Part shown: positions 1 through 8,402 of the stretch, in pieces
Layout of the letters: the number at the start of each line of letters is the position of its first letter
Numbering within the stretch: position 1 is the stretch's first letter
Origin: Sandaracinaceae bacterium
Lineage (GTDB): Bacteria; Myxococcota_A; Polyangia; Polyangiales; Houyiibacteriaceae
Assembly (NCBI GenBank): GCA_020633055.1
Contig: JACKEJ010000005.1
Coordinates: 248,001-312,000, forward strand
Direction: 5' to 3'
DNA length: 64,000 nt
Made by a program: the position numbers and the translations under genes
Notes under the pieces: generated by a model
What the model was told of the DNA's origin: nothing
The model's database searches: none
What the model saw: only the letters and a program-made list of their open reading frames with translations

Positions 1-582
1 CAGCGTGACCCTCTCCCCGGCGCGCTCGACCACGTACTCCGTGGCCTGCCCACCGCGCGCCTGCGTCGCCTCCACCACCTCCACGAAGGTGCTCACAGCG
101 TGCCCATCGACCGAGAGGAACACGTCTCCGGCCAGCAGCCCCCCCGCCGCCGCCGCGGAGTCGGCCATGACCGTGCCGGCCTGCGGAGGCACGCTGAGCT
201 CGCGCTCGGGCAGGTTGTGGCTGGCCAGCAGCGCGAAGAAGATGAGCACGGCGAGGATGTAGTTGGCGACGGGCCCCGCGGCGATGGTGACGATGCGCCC
301 GAGCACGCTCTTCTTGTTGAAGAGGCCGTCGTCGTTCGGGTCGACCTCTTCGTACGGGTTCATGCCCGCGATCTGCACGTAGGCCAGGAACGGGATGGCC
401 GCGACCTGGAACACCGTGTCGCTGCCCTTCGGCTGCCACTTGAAGAGCGTGGGCCCAAAGCCGATGCTGTAGCGCAGCACCCGCATTCCGAAGGCTCGCG
501 CCGCGAGGTAGTGGCCCGTCTCGTGTACGATGACCATCACCGAGAGACCCACAATGGAGACCAGAATCGTAAGCGCGTCCAC
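1..582 (-). CDS. rseP: RseP-like site-2 zinc metalloprotease (M50), N-terminal part; 3' end lies outside the window
   Basis: Membrane-embedded metalloprotease of the M50 (site-2 protease) family, which cleaves transmembrane anti-sigma factors or signal-peptide remnants within the inner membrane. The reverse strand reads an N-terminal hydrophobic helix that runs into HETGH near residue 20, a match to the zinc-binding HExxH signature. Next come a second hydrophobic stretch (AGPVANYILAVLIFFALL) and the beginning of a PDZ-like domain (residues about 130-194) that is cut by the window edge. I chose GTG at 582 because it places the usual short helix just ahead of HETGH; no strong ribosome binding site is visible, so the start is uncertain. 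It is divergent from the transglutaminase gene. The catalytic LDG motif and second PDZ half would lie outside the window. Confidence 0.85.
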   Translation of the reverse strand, partial: MDALTILVSIVGLSVMVIVHETGHYLAARAFGMRVLRYSIGFGPTLFKWQPKGSDTVFQVAAIPFLAYVQIAGMNPYEEVDPNDDGLFNKKSVLGRIVTIAAGPVANYILAVLIFFALLASHNLPERELSVPPQAGTVMADSAAAAGGLLAGDVFLSVDGHAVSTFVEVVEATQARGGQATEYVVERAGERVTL

Positions 583-2380
583 GTTGCCCGACAGGATAGC
601 CGCCTGGGGGCGTGCGTCGACCCAGCGCGCACACGCCCGGCCGCGTCGGCGTCTCGCGCGGCGCCTCGGCTTCACGGCGGTGCTGCTGAGCGCGGGGCTC
701 GCCCCGTGGCACGCGACCGCCGACGAACGCCCCGTCCTGCACGAGTACGTGCCCGCCGTGAGCGACGACGAGGTCCTCGAGTGGCAGGCGAGCAGCGGCG
801 CGCCTGCAGCGATCGTGTACGACGGCGAGGTGCTGGCGGCGCCCAACCTGACGGCCGCGGAGCCTCCGGGCCCGCGCATGGTGGGCCTCCCCGGCGATGG
901 GCTCGGGCGCGACGAGCCGGGGCGACGCTCCCCCGAGTTCCGCCCCGACCGCCTCACCACGCTGGAGCAGGACGTGGACTACAGCGTGGCCTTCGCGCCG
1001 TCAGTCATGCCGCACAAGCGGGTCAGCGCGCTCGACCGCGTCGTGCTGGCGAGCGACGGAGTGCCGGTGCTGACCGCGCCCACACGTCCACCGGAAGAGC
1101 TCCCGGTGGCGGGCGCCTCGGGCGCCGGACGCGACCGCTTCTGGGGCAGCGTCACGCTCGACTTCCGCGCCGGCCTGCGCGTGCCCATTCCGTCCGTCAG
1201 CCCCGAGAGCAACATCCTCAGCGTGCAGACCGAGCCCCGCGTGCCCCTTCTGTTCGAGCGGGACGAGGCGGGCAACTACTTCGTGCGCGCGACACCGGGA
1301 GCGCCGTCGGTCGTACGCCTGGCGTTCCTCATGGACGCGCCGGTGGGCTACTTCAACCGTCCACTCCCCGACGCTGGGTTTCCCGTGGGGGCGCGCGCGG
1401 CCGAGGTGGTCCCGCTCCCGCCCGTGGTGCGGGACAACGCGCTGATGTTCGCGGGCGAGCTGGGGCTCTCCGCGCTGAGCTCGTACAGGCTCGCGCTCGA
1501 GACCTTGGTGCACCACTTCCGGTCGTTTCGCGAGACGCGCGAGGACTTCGGCGACGGTCGTGACATCTACCTCGATCTGGCGCGCGGCATGTTCGGAGTG
1601 TGTCGCCACCGCGCGTATGCGTTCACGATCACCGCGCTGGCACTCGGGATCCCGACGCACTTCGTGATGAACGAGGCGCATGCCTGGGTGGAGGTGCGTC
1701 TCCCCGACGGCGACTGGATGCGCATCGACCTCGGAGGCGCCGCCGTGGGCGTTCGGACGCAGGGAGACCCCGAGGCCCCCCACTACGAACCACGCGCACC
1801 CGACCCGCTCCCGCGGCCCCCCGCGTACCGGGCGGCCCTCGCGCGCGCGGGCAACCCATACGGTCAGAGCGGCGCCGAAGGGGCCAACGACCCGTCGACG
1901 TCGGACAGCAACGCGATCAGCGAGCCTGGGGCCACCTCTCCCGAAGGGAGCGACGCTCCGAACACCTCGGGTACCCAAGGGTCAAGCGCAGGGAGCTCCC
2001 CCGACGGGACCAACACGGCAGGGACCACCACGGGCGGCATGAGCACCACCGGGCGCACGAATGGCTCCGCGCGGCCGCCTGGCGCGCCACGCGCCGGGGT
2101 CCAGGTGCGCCTCTCGGCCGCGAGCGCCGAGGTCGTCCGGGGCCGCGCCATCGAGCTCGAAGGGAGCATCGAGGACGAGCACGGCGCCGCCGCCGCCAGC
2201 ATGCGCGTCGAGGTGCTGCTGCGTGGACGTGGCGAGCGTCTGTTGGGCGTCGCCGTGACGGACGCCGAGGGGCGCTTCTTCGGTGCGTTCGGGGTCCCGC
2301 ACGACCTCGCGGTGGGAGACTATCGGCTGGTGGTGCGTACGCCTGGGGACGCACGCCACCTCCCGGCCGAGCTCGAGTAG
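554..2380 (+). CDS. Secreted transglutaminase-like protein with Ser/Thr/Gly-rich linker and C-terminal Ig/CarboxypepD-like domain
   Basis: Probable exported protein with a transglutaminase/cysteine-protease fold. After an Arg-rich n-region and a hydrophobic signal segment (about residues 33-55), a beta-rich region of unknown family precedes the catalytic core. The triad is visible as Cys350 (GVCRHRA), His376 (EAHAWVEV) and Asp392 (RIDLGG). About residues 440-510 form a low-complexity linker rich in Ser, Thr, Gly and Pro. The last 90 residues look like a surface beta-sandwich (value-enhancing or carboxypeptidase-regulatory type). The start is unsure: ATG at 530 and 554 both overlap the divergent protease gene, and TTG at 584 would not. 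The substrate cannot be read from the sequence; bacterial proteins of this type cleave or cross-link envelope proteins. Confidence 0.75.
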   Translation: METRIVSASTLPDRIAAWGRASTQRAHARPRRRLARRLGFTAVLLSAGLAPWHATADERPVLHEYVPAVSDDEVLEWQASSGAPAAIVYDGEVLAAPNLTAAEPPGPRMVGLPGDGLGRDEPGRRSPEFRPDRLTTLEQDVDYSVAFAPSVMPHKRVSALDRVVLASDGVPVLTAPTRPPEELPVAGASGAGRDRFWGSVTLDFRAGLRVPIPSVSPESNILSVQTEPRVPLLFERDEAGNYFVRATPGAPSVVRLAFLMDAPVGYFNRPLPDAGFPVGARAAEVVPLPPVVRDNALMFAGELGLSALSSYRLALETLVHHFRSFRETREDFGDGRDIYLDLARGMFGVCRHRAYAFTITALALGIPTHFVMNEAHAWVEVRLPDGDWMRIDLGGAAVGVRTQGDPEAPHYEPRAPDPLPRPPAYRAALARAGNPYGQSGAEGANDPSTSDSNAISEPGATSPEGSDAPNTSGTQGSSAGSSPDGTNTAGTTTGGMSTTGRTNGSARPPGAPRAGVQVRLSAASAEVVRGRAIELEGSIEDEHGAAAASMRVEVLLRGRGERLLGVAVTDAEGRFFGAFGVPHDLAVGDYRLVVRTPGDARHLPAELE

Positions 2381-2492
2381 TCCGCCCTCGTCGTGCGAAC
2401 CACCGCTGGAGCTCCGCTGCGTTCTCGCCCGGCGCGCTCCGGGTGTGCTCGCAGGCCGCCCCGCAGACGCGCGGACGCGGCTCCGACCGCGC

Positions 2493-3080
2493 TCAGATGC
2501 CGCCCATGATCCAGGCCTGGATAGCCGACAAGCCGAGCGCGTCCGGGTCCTCCGTGCCGACCGGAGGCATCTGGTCGGCGTTGCCGCGCGCCGCCATCCG
2601 CAAGTAGACGGCGCTCATCAGGTGGAACCCGGGCTCCACACGCTTGGCGGCCCCAACCCAACCGGCGGGGGCGCCCGGCGTCACGCACGACCCGCTCGTG
2701 TCGTCTGCCATGAGCGCCGTCAGGTACGTGTTGGTGTCGCAGACCGCAGACAGCCCCGTGACCAGCTCCATGTTCAGCCCCACCTGGGGCGCGCTCCCGC
2801 CGTGGCAGTGCGCGCAGTTGGCATGCAGGTAGCCCAGGGCGTTGCGCTGCACGGTCGTCCCCGGCACCGCGGCGCTGCTGAGGGACACGGGCTGACTCAT
2901 CTCACTGGCCGCCGCGAGGTCGTCCAACGTGAGCGGTAGGTTGGCCTCCCCCAGCTGGATGGCGGAGAAACCCAAGACCACGTCACGCGACGCCGACGCG
3001 TGGCACTTGAGGCAGTCCTCGCGCGAGGGGATGTCGTGCGTGGTGCCCAGCACGTTCGGGAGGAGGGCACGTGTCTTCAT
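2493..3080 (-). CDS. Diheme c-type cytochrome-like protein, apparently lacking its N-terminal region
   Basis: The product has two CxxCH heme-attachment motifs, CLKCH near residue 24 and CAHCH near residue 90. A C-terminal MPPVGT segment may supply the distal Met ligand. The layout resembles the C-terminal half of secreted diheme cytochromes of the SO2930 type, where a phrase like 'TRDECLQCH...LGFSPRQL' occurs. What is odd is the start. ATG 3080 gives MKTRALLPN with no signal peptide, and the GTG at 3170 adds only a Cys-rich non-hydrophobic stretch, yet heme attachment needs export. The upstream gene ends at 3232, so no room remains for the missing N-terminal half. I read it as a remnant or truncated copy; an intact cytoplasmic protein is less likely. 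Confidence 0.55.
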   Translation of the reverse strand: MKTRALLPNVLGTTHDIPSREDCLKCHASASRDVVLGFSAIQLGEANLPLTLDDLAAASEMSQPVSLSSAAVPGTTVQRNALGYLHANCAHCHGGSAPQVGLNMELVTGLSAVCDTNTYLTALMADDTSGSCVTPGAPAGWVGAAKRVEPGFHLMSAVYLRMAARGNADQMPPVGTEDPDALGLSAIQAWIMGGI

Positions 3081-3231
3081 AGGTTTCCGGTCCCGGCAAG
3101 GGGTGGGTGCCACACACGAGCCACCCACCACAGACGCGCAGCATACCTGTTTTTGTCCACAAGTGGCCACATGTCCGTATTGGTGGCCCGCCAGGGGCTG
3201 CTAGCGCCGAGCCACCCGAAGGGGCGACGTC

Positions 3232-4590
3232 TCAGGCGGCGCGTCCCCGCCGTGCCCGCCGACGGCGAGCGAGCAGGAGTGCGAGCATGACCGCGAGGCC
3301 GTGGGAGAGCGCCCAGCGCGGACATCGGGCGACCGCGCAGCCACCGGTCGCGGGCGGCTGCGGCGGCTCGATGATGAGCAGCTGGGCGTCCCGCTCGATG
3401 TCTCCGAGGTCGGCCGCGCACGTGCCGACGTGCTCGGGGTCGCTGTCGGCGCAGCCGTCGGTCATGACGATGTCCTCGAAGGCCAGCACCGAGGTGAAGG
3501 TCTGCCCCCCGTCCTCGGAGCGCTCGAGCACGCTGCTCTGGCCCGTGCGTGGCAGCGGGCACACGAAGAGCGCGGTGTCCGCCTCGAGCACGCACGTCGC
3601 GTGCAGAGCGGGGCTCACCACGTCGATCTCCCCCTCCAGGCCCACGCGCAGCAGCCCTCCCACCTCGTCCACCGGCGCGGTCACGACCCACGCGTCCCCG
3701 CTCGCGTCCAGGGTGTCGGCGGCGCCGTTGATCGCTGGACGCGCCAGCACGTCCGTCACCTCTTGGGTCGCCACGTCCACGACCAGGAGGCGCTCGGGAG
3801 GACTGTCGCTCTGGCGTGTGGTCACCGTCCGGAGCCACACGAGGTCGGGGTCGCTCCGGCTGACGTGCGTGACCACCAGCGTCAGCTCTCCATCCGTGAG
3901 CGGCACGTCGATGGGGTCGAAGGACTCGCCCGCGTCGCTGCTGACCAGGAGCACGCCGTCGGGCGTGCTGAGCGGTGTCTCGCCGGTCACGAAGCCCGCC
4001 GCGACCACTCGGCTGGGGGCCTCCGGCGCCACGCGTACGCTCTGCAGCCGCACGTCACCCACGGACACCGTCTCGAAGCTGGCGCCGTCGTCGTCGCTGT
4101 ATGCAACGACGTTGTCGGGCACGGGGTCCGCCGTCACGGCAAACACCCGTGCTCCGGCCACGGGCAGCGCGTAGACGTCTCCAACGAACACGAACTGCAG
4201 GGCGCCACTGGCACGTTCCCAAGCGCAGGCACCAGGCGCGCGCCGATACAGGCCCGCGATCGTCCCCACGAGAAGGGCCCCCGCGTGCGTGCGGCTCAGG
4301 TTGGGAATGAGCGCTTGTCCCGTGTCGCCGTAGGGGCGCGAGCAGGTCCACCGGTACCCTCCGTCCGCGGCCTCGACGACCGGACCGCGCGTGGTGAACA
4401 ACACGTTGCGGCCGTCCACCCGAAAGAACTGGTTCACGCCCAGGGGGCGACCGTGTGCGCGCGCGCGGGGGGTCGCCGACCCCAGGAGGACGAACAGAAC
4501 CAGCAGAGGCGTGATCAGGACCGAGGGGAGCGCGAGCTGCGTGTTGCGAAGGTCGCGCGCGGCGTGAGCGAACGGGGCACCGGGGAGCAT
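3232..4590 (-). CDS. Secreted/surface beta-propeller (BNR/VPS10-like) protein with MYXO-CTERM-type sorting tail
   Basis: This 452-residue exported protein begins at ATG 4590, with a hydrophobic signal segment around residues 17-42 ending at ATPRARAHG. The body contains repeated Asp-box-like phrases (YSDDDGASFETV, VSSDAGESFDPI, RSEDGGQTFTSV) spaced as in sialidase or VPS10 propellers. The C terminus has a Cys-containing segment (GGCAVARC), one hydrophobic helix and an Arg cluster (ARRRRARRGRAA). This Cys-helix-Arg architecture is that of MYXO-CTERM, a tail known to be processed by rhomboid-like or CPBP-type sortases in myxobacteria, which anchors proteins to the cell surface. The gene is divergent from the nitroreductase gene across 49 bp. 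The ligand is unknown. Confidence 0.75.
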   Translation of the reverse strand: MLPGAPFAHAARDLRNTQLALPSVLITPLLVLFVLLGSATPRARAHGRPLGVNQFFRVDGRNVLFTTRGPVVEAADGGYRWTCSRPYGDTGQALIPNLSRTHAGALLVGTIAGLYRRAPGACAWERASGALQFVFVGDVYALPVAGARVFAVTADPVPDNVVAYSDDDGASFETVSVGDVRLQSVRVAPEAPSRVVAAGFVTGETPLSTPDGVLLVSSDAGESFDPIDVPLTDGELTLVVTHVSRSDPDLVWLRTVTTRQSDSPPERLLVVDVATQEVTDVLARPAINGAADTLDASGDAWVVTAPVDEVGGLLRVGLEGEIDVVSPALHATCVLEADTALFVCPLPRTGQSSVLERSEDGGQTFTSVLAFEDIVMTDGCADSDPEHVGTCAADLGDIERDAQLLIIEPPQPPATGGCAVARCPRWALSHGLAVMLALLLARRRRARRGRAA

Positions 4591-4639
4591 GGCGGCAAGG
4601 TAGCGCCTCTGGCGCGGGGGGGAGTACCCTTTGGCGCCG

Positions 4640-5419
4640 ATGGACACTACGACCGAAAAGCCCTCCGTCAAGCAGTACGAAGAGCCTGTCAGCGATGGCG
4701 ACGCCGACCTCGCGGCCTTCGCACGCGTGGTGGAGACCCGGCGCAGCGTGCGGCGCTTCCACCCCGAGCCCGTCCCGGATGCCGTCGTCGAGCGCTGCCT
4801 CGATCTCGCGCTGCTGGCGCCCACCTCGAGCAACCTCCAGTGCTGGGAGTTCTATCGCGTGGTCGATCCCGACAAGAAGCGCGCCCTCGCCGCCGCATGC
4901 CTGGGGCAGCCTGCGGCCACCACAGCGCCCGAGTTGATCGTCGCCGTCGCGCGCATCGACACGTGGCGCGAGAACAGCGCGCTGGTGCTGCGTTCTCTGC
5001 ACGAGTCGCCCTACCGGTGGCCGAAGACCATGCACATGTACTACGAGTACATCACCAAGGTCGCGTACAGCGTCGGCCCGCTGAACGCCGTCGGCGCGCT
5101 CAAGCGGGCCACCGCGGCCGTGACCGGCCTCGTGCGCCCCATCCCACGCGGCCCGGCCTCGCGCGCCGAACTCGTCACCTGGGCGGTCAAGACGAGCGCG
5201 CTGGCGTGCGAGAACCTGATGCTGGCCTTCCGGGCGGCCGGGTACGACACCTGCCCGATGGAGGGCATGGACGAAGTGCGCGTGAAGAAGATCGTGGGCC
5301 TCTCGGGCAACCCCGACGCGATCGTGACGATGGTGATCAGCGCTGGCAAGCGCGCGCCAGGCGGTGTGTACGGCCCCCGCCTGCGGCTCCCACGCGCGCG
5401 CTTCGTTCACACCGTGTGA
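4640..5419 (+). CDS. Nitroreductase-family FMN oxidoreductase
   Basis: A 259-residue flavoprotein of the nitroreductase superfamily; members use FMN and NAD(P)H to reduce nitro groups, quinones, enones or flavins in the cytoplasm. The family's FMN-phosphate motif appears as ETRRSVRRF near residues 28-36, followed by the LLAPTSSNLQCW segment that packs on the flavin. The C-terminal half keeps the AGYDTCPMEGMD stretch, which corresponds to the family's 'G-G-xxxP..G' helix-turn. A long insertion at about residues 115-180 (Tyr/Arg-rich) exceeds the minimal fold and suggests a substrate cap. Start: ATG 4640, preferred over the in-frame TTG at 4631. It appears to be monocistronic. The substrate is not inferable. 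Confidence 0.85.
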   Translation: MDTTTEKPSVKQYEEPVSDGDADLAAFARVVETRRSVRRFHPEPVPDAVVERCLDLALLAPTSSNLQCWEFYRVVDPDKKRALAAACLGQPAATTAPELIVAVARIDTWRENSALVLRSLHESPYRWPKTMHMYYEYITKVAYSVGPLNAVGALKRATAAVTGLVRPIPRGPASRAELVTWAVKTSALACENLMLAFRAAGYDTCPMEGMDEVRVKKIVGLSGNPDAIVTMVISAGKRAPGGVYGPRLRLPRARFVHTV

Positions 5420-5501
5420 GGGCACCGCGGTCTGCGACGCACGTTCGCGTACGCAACGGACCGACGCGAAGCGCCACTCCGGCGACGCTCGCGCCCTTGC
5501 G

Positions 5502-6362
5502 TCAGGCGGCGCGCGCGGCGCCCACCGAGGTCAGGCTGGCCAGCACGCGCGGGTCCATTCCGTGCACGTCGAGCAACACCATCAGATCGCTCACGCCGAA
5601 GTCGCGATCGAACGCGGGCTCGCTGATCACCCGCGCGCCGAGTCGCAGATAGGTCGTCATCAACGCGGGCGGCTCCATCTGCTCGAGCCGCGACGCAACG
5701 CTCGCCAAGGGCGGCATGGGCGCGTGGACGTGTGGCCGCGCCGCGAGCAAGATCTCGGTGTCCACGCGCCCCTCGCCCTGCAGGCGCGCGAGCAGCGCGT
5801 ACATGTCCGCGGGCGCGAGCGTGGGCACCGAGCAGCACCCGAAGAGATAACGCTTCTGGTTCCACGCGAGGTAGCGGGCCAACCCGGCGAAGAGCATTCG
5901 GATGACGCGGCCGTTGCGGTGGTCCGCGGCCACGCACGCTCGACCGGCCTCCACCGCGTCACTCGCGATCGCGCTGGGGAGCGCCGCGAGGTAGTACTCC
6001 GAGTCCGAGTAGAACGCCTGTCCGTACGCGGTCTCGCGCGTCATCAGGCGATAGGTCCCGACCGCCTCGCCGGTGTCCGTCTCCACGACGATCAGGTGGT
6101 GACAGCGCGCGTCGTAGGGGTCGCGATCGAGCCCCGTCTCGCGCGACGCCGCGAGCCCCTCGTTCAGCTCCTCGTTGAACACTCGGTAGCGCAGGCGCTG
6201 GATGGCCTCGAGGTCGCGCTCGTCGCGGGCGAAGCGCAACGTGTAGCGCCGGGTGCGGATCTCGTCCGGGGGCAGGCCCTGCGGGTGCCGCGGGTAGACC
6301 GCACCATCGTCACGCTGTGGCGACTCCTGCGTCGCGTTCGTCCGTGTGCCGTTCGTCTGCAT
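5502..6362 (-). CDS. OlsB/hemolysin-like GNAT N-acyltransferase (Acetyltransf_5 type)
   Basis: A 286-residue GNAT-fold acyltransferase. Residues 40-170 match the OlsB/'hemolysin' pattern: IQRLRYRVFNEELNEG, a D-x-D-x-x-D-x-x-CHHLIVVE segment, VGTYRLMT, and the VEAGRACVAADHRNG region. OlsB enzymes transfer a 3-hydroxyacyl chain from acyl-ACP to the alpha-amino group of ornithine, the first step of ornithine-lipid synthesis; relatives make other N-acyl amino acids. Start ATG 6362 has a good ribosome binding site (AGAGGAGA 6-8 nt upstream). A PlsC/OlsA-type acyltransferase lies two genes upstream on the same strand, which supports aminolipid synthesis. The family call is firm; ornithine as acceptor is inferred. 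Confidence 0.8.
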   Translation of the reverse strand: MQTNGTRTNATQESPQRDDGAVYPRHPQGLPPDEIRTRRYTLRFARDERDLEAIQRLRYRVFNEELNEGLAASRETGLDRDPYDARCHHLIVVETDTGEAVGTYRLMTRETAYGQAFYSDSEYYLAALPSAIASDAVEAGRACVAADHRNGRVIRMLFAGLARYLAWNQKRYLFGCCSVPTLAPADMYALLARLQGEGRVDTEILLAARPHVHAPMPPLASVASRLEQMEPPALMTTYLRLGARVISEPAFDRDFGVSDLMVLLDVHGMDPRVLASLTSVGAARAA

Positions 6363-6506
6363 GATGTTCTCCTCTGTTCGCGCCATCCTCGTGTGCGCGT
6401 GCAACGACGACGCGACAGACGGATCACAAGCTCGCAACGAGCGCGACGCCGGCCGCGCGCGCTCCCGCCACCTGTGCGCTGCAGGCGCACGCCGCGCGCA
6501 TGGGCG

Positions 6507-7532
6507 CTACGCGTACCAACGGTGGTAACCGGCGCTGAAGGCGCGCTCGTGAGCCAGCGCGTCCCCCGGAACCCAAGCGTCCGCGCTCGACACGGCGCGG
6601 CGCAGGAACTCGATCAACGGCAGATGCCGACGCAGCGTGCGCTCGATGCGATGCGGCGCCACAGGATGGAAGCCTCCATCACGGTGCGTCACGAGCTGCC
6701 TCGGGTTCTTGCGGACCCACGTCCAGGACCCCATCTCCAGCGTCAAGGGGATGAACGGCCCCTGACCCGCGCGCCGCTGCGCGCGATGCAGATCGTAGAG
6801 GTGGTCCCAGAGGTCGCCGCGGATCGTGTAGGCCTGCGCCTGCGGCTCGATGCGGTACACGTGGTGCGGCAAGCTGCGGTCCAGCAGGGCCGCGAGCGCG
6901 GCGGTCTCCGCCAGCCCGGGAAACGGGGCGCGCGTGTAGGCGTAGGGGAACCACAGCCGGTCGCGCAGGCCGAAGCCCGAGTGGGCGTCGACGGCCACGG
7001 CGCAGGCCGCCGGAAACACATGCTCCCGCACGAACGCGGACAGGGCGCGCGCTTCGAGCTCCATCCCCGCGTCGCCTCTCGGGCCGGCGTACCACGGCAA
7101 GTGACGCGACAGGGACTGCCCTCCCAGCAGGGGCGTCGCGCGCTGCCCTGGAGCGACGGGCGGTGCGTTGCGCATCAGGTCGACGCCGCCCGCGTTGCTG
7201 CGCGTCCCGTGCGCCATCCCCCACGGGTTCACGATCGGGAACGCCGCGACACGCACGAGCTCGAGCTCCCGGCGGAGTGTGCTGTCCCACGCGAGGCGGG
7301 CGGCGAGGCTCTCCAGCTCCGCCAGCACCACCTGCGCGCCGATGCGCTCGAGGCCATGGACGCCGCCCACCAGCGCGAGCGTCGGCGCGCTGGGGTCCGT
7401 CGCGCCCACGCACACGTCGAGCAATGGCACGCGTTGTCCGTCCACGTCCACGTGCCCACGCACCGTCGTCCGCGCCCAGGGCGAGAGCGCATCGACGACG
7501 TCCAGCAGCTGTCGCAGCTCGGGGAAGCTCAC
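6507..7532 (-). CDS. M14-family zinc carboxypeptidase/deacylase-like hydrolase
   Basis: A 341-residue cytoplasmic protein (no signal peptide) with M14 metallocarboxypeptidase signatures. GGVHGLERIG supplies zinc ligands His59 and Glu62, VDAHSGFG supplies His184, HGTRSNAGG is the substrate carboxylate-binding Arg/Asn region, and LTLEMGSW contains the catalytic Glu266. The order matches the M14 fold; the short length and lack of a propeptide favour the intracellular AstE/AspA-like or DUF2817-type branches. GTG 7532 overlaps the TGA of the upstream acyltransferase (GTGA), so translation is probably coupled. Lying between PlsC-type and OlsB-type genes, it may trim or release an acylated amino acid or peptide headgroup; that role is inference. 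Confidence 0.75.
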   Translation of the reverse strand: MSFPELRQLLDVVDALSPWARTTVRGHVDVDGQRVPLLDVCVGATDPSAPTLALVGGVHGLERIGAQVVLAELESLAARLAWDSTLRRELELVRVAAFPIVNPWGMAHGTRSNAGGVDLMRNAPPVAPGQRATPLLGGQSLSRHLPWYAGPRGDAGMELEARALSAFVREHVFPAACAVAVDAHSGFGLRDRLWFPYAYTRAPFPGLAETAALAALLDRSLPHHVYRIEPQAQAYTIRGDLWDHLYDLHRAQRRAGQGPFIPLTLEMGSWTWVRKNPRQLVTHRDGGFHPVAPHRIERTLRRHLPLIEFLRRAVSSADAWVPGDALAHERAFSAGYHRWYA

Positions 7533-8299
7533 GCTTGGACGGTCGGCGCGATCCACTCGCGCACCATGTCGCGCGCGTGCTTGGCGCAGCGCGCCTCGTC
7601 TCCCTCGCGCACCTCGAGGGGCGCGAAGAAGTGGATGTGGACGTGCGTGACGGGCTTGCTCGCCGTGCGCAGGTAGTGCGGCAAGAAGAGCTGCGAGCCC
7701 ACCCAGGGGAGGTCGGGGTCTTCGTAGCGCAGCGCGACGGGTACGACCGGCACGCGCGCGATGCGGGCGGCGCCGAACAAGCCCCGGCGAAAGGGGAGCA
7801 CTCCGCGGCCCGAGGTCGTGGTGCCCTCGGGGAAGGCCAACACGGAGACGTCTGACGCGAGGCGAGTGGCGGCCTGGCGCACGACCCGCGCGCCGCTCTG
7901 GGGGTCGTCGCGGTCGACGAACAGGACGCCGAGCGCGTCGAGGGTGGCGCCCACGCCGGGCCACTCACGCACCTCCCGCTTGGCGATGGCGGAGGCGGGG
8001 AGACACGAGAGCACGGCCAGCGGGTCGAGATAGCTGAGGTGGTTCGCCGCCAGCGCGACGGCCTGCTTCGGGACCTCGCCGCTGACATGGACACGGACGC
8101 CGTGCACCGCGCAGAGCTGCTGCGCGACGAAGCTGAGACGGGACGCGCGAGCGAGGGAGTCGCCGCGCAGTGCGTCGGCGGATCGCAGCGACTCGTTCGC
8201 GAGCGCCTCGGCGATGAGCAGCGTGGTGCGCCCCAGGCGGCTGCTGCTGCGGCGCGCCTCGCGGAGCGGGGACTCGGGGATCACGAGCGTGTTCTGCAT
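7529..8299 (-). CDS. PlsC/OlsA-type 1-acyl-sn-glycerol-3-phosphate (or lyso-aminolipid) acyltransferase
   Basis: Membrane-associated acyltransferase of the PlsC family. Block I reads NHLSYLD (H87 and D92, the H-x4-D catalytic pair) and block III reads FPEGTTTSG (Glu158-Gly159), with the VPVVPVAL stretch following. Such enzymes acylate the sn-2 hydroxyl of lysophosphatidate, or in the OlsA branch the hydroxyl of lyso-ornithine lipid. ATG 8299 was chosen over the GTG at 8308. It overlaps the M14 gene by four bases and is followed by an OlsB-like N-acyltransferase, and the OlsB/OlsA pairing suggests an aminolipid product. Which acceptor is used cannot be read from sequence alone. Confidence 0.8.
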   Translation of the reverse strand: MQNTLVIPESPLREARRSSSRLGRTTLLIAEALANESLRSADALRGDSLARASRLSFVAQQLCAVHGVRVHVSGEVPKQAVALAANHLSYLDPLAVLSCLPASAIAKREVREWPGVGATLDALGVLFVDRDDPQSGARVVRQAATRLASDVSVLAFPEGTTTSGRGVLPFRRGLFGAARIARVPVVPVALRYEDPDLPWVGSQLFLPHYLRTASKPVTHVHIHFFAPLEVREGDEARCAKHARDMVREWIAPTVQA

Positions 8300-8402
8300 G
8301 CGCGCCACTATCGAGCCGATGCGTCACGCGATCGTGCCCGGCGCGCAACACGTTGGTGACAAGCGGCGCCGCGAGCCTCCGCCTGGGTCCCGCGGGCGCG
8401 GC

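Noticed and set aside
100..1563. Long open frame overlapping the protease and transglutaminase genes on the plus strand
   Set aside because: Arg/Ala/Gly-rich composition without motifs; a shadow of the protease and transglutaminase genes caused by high GC.
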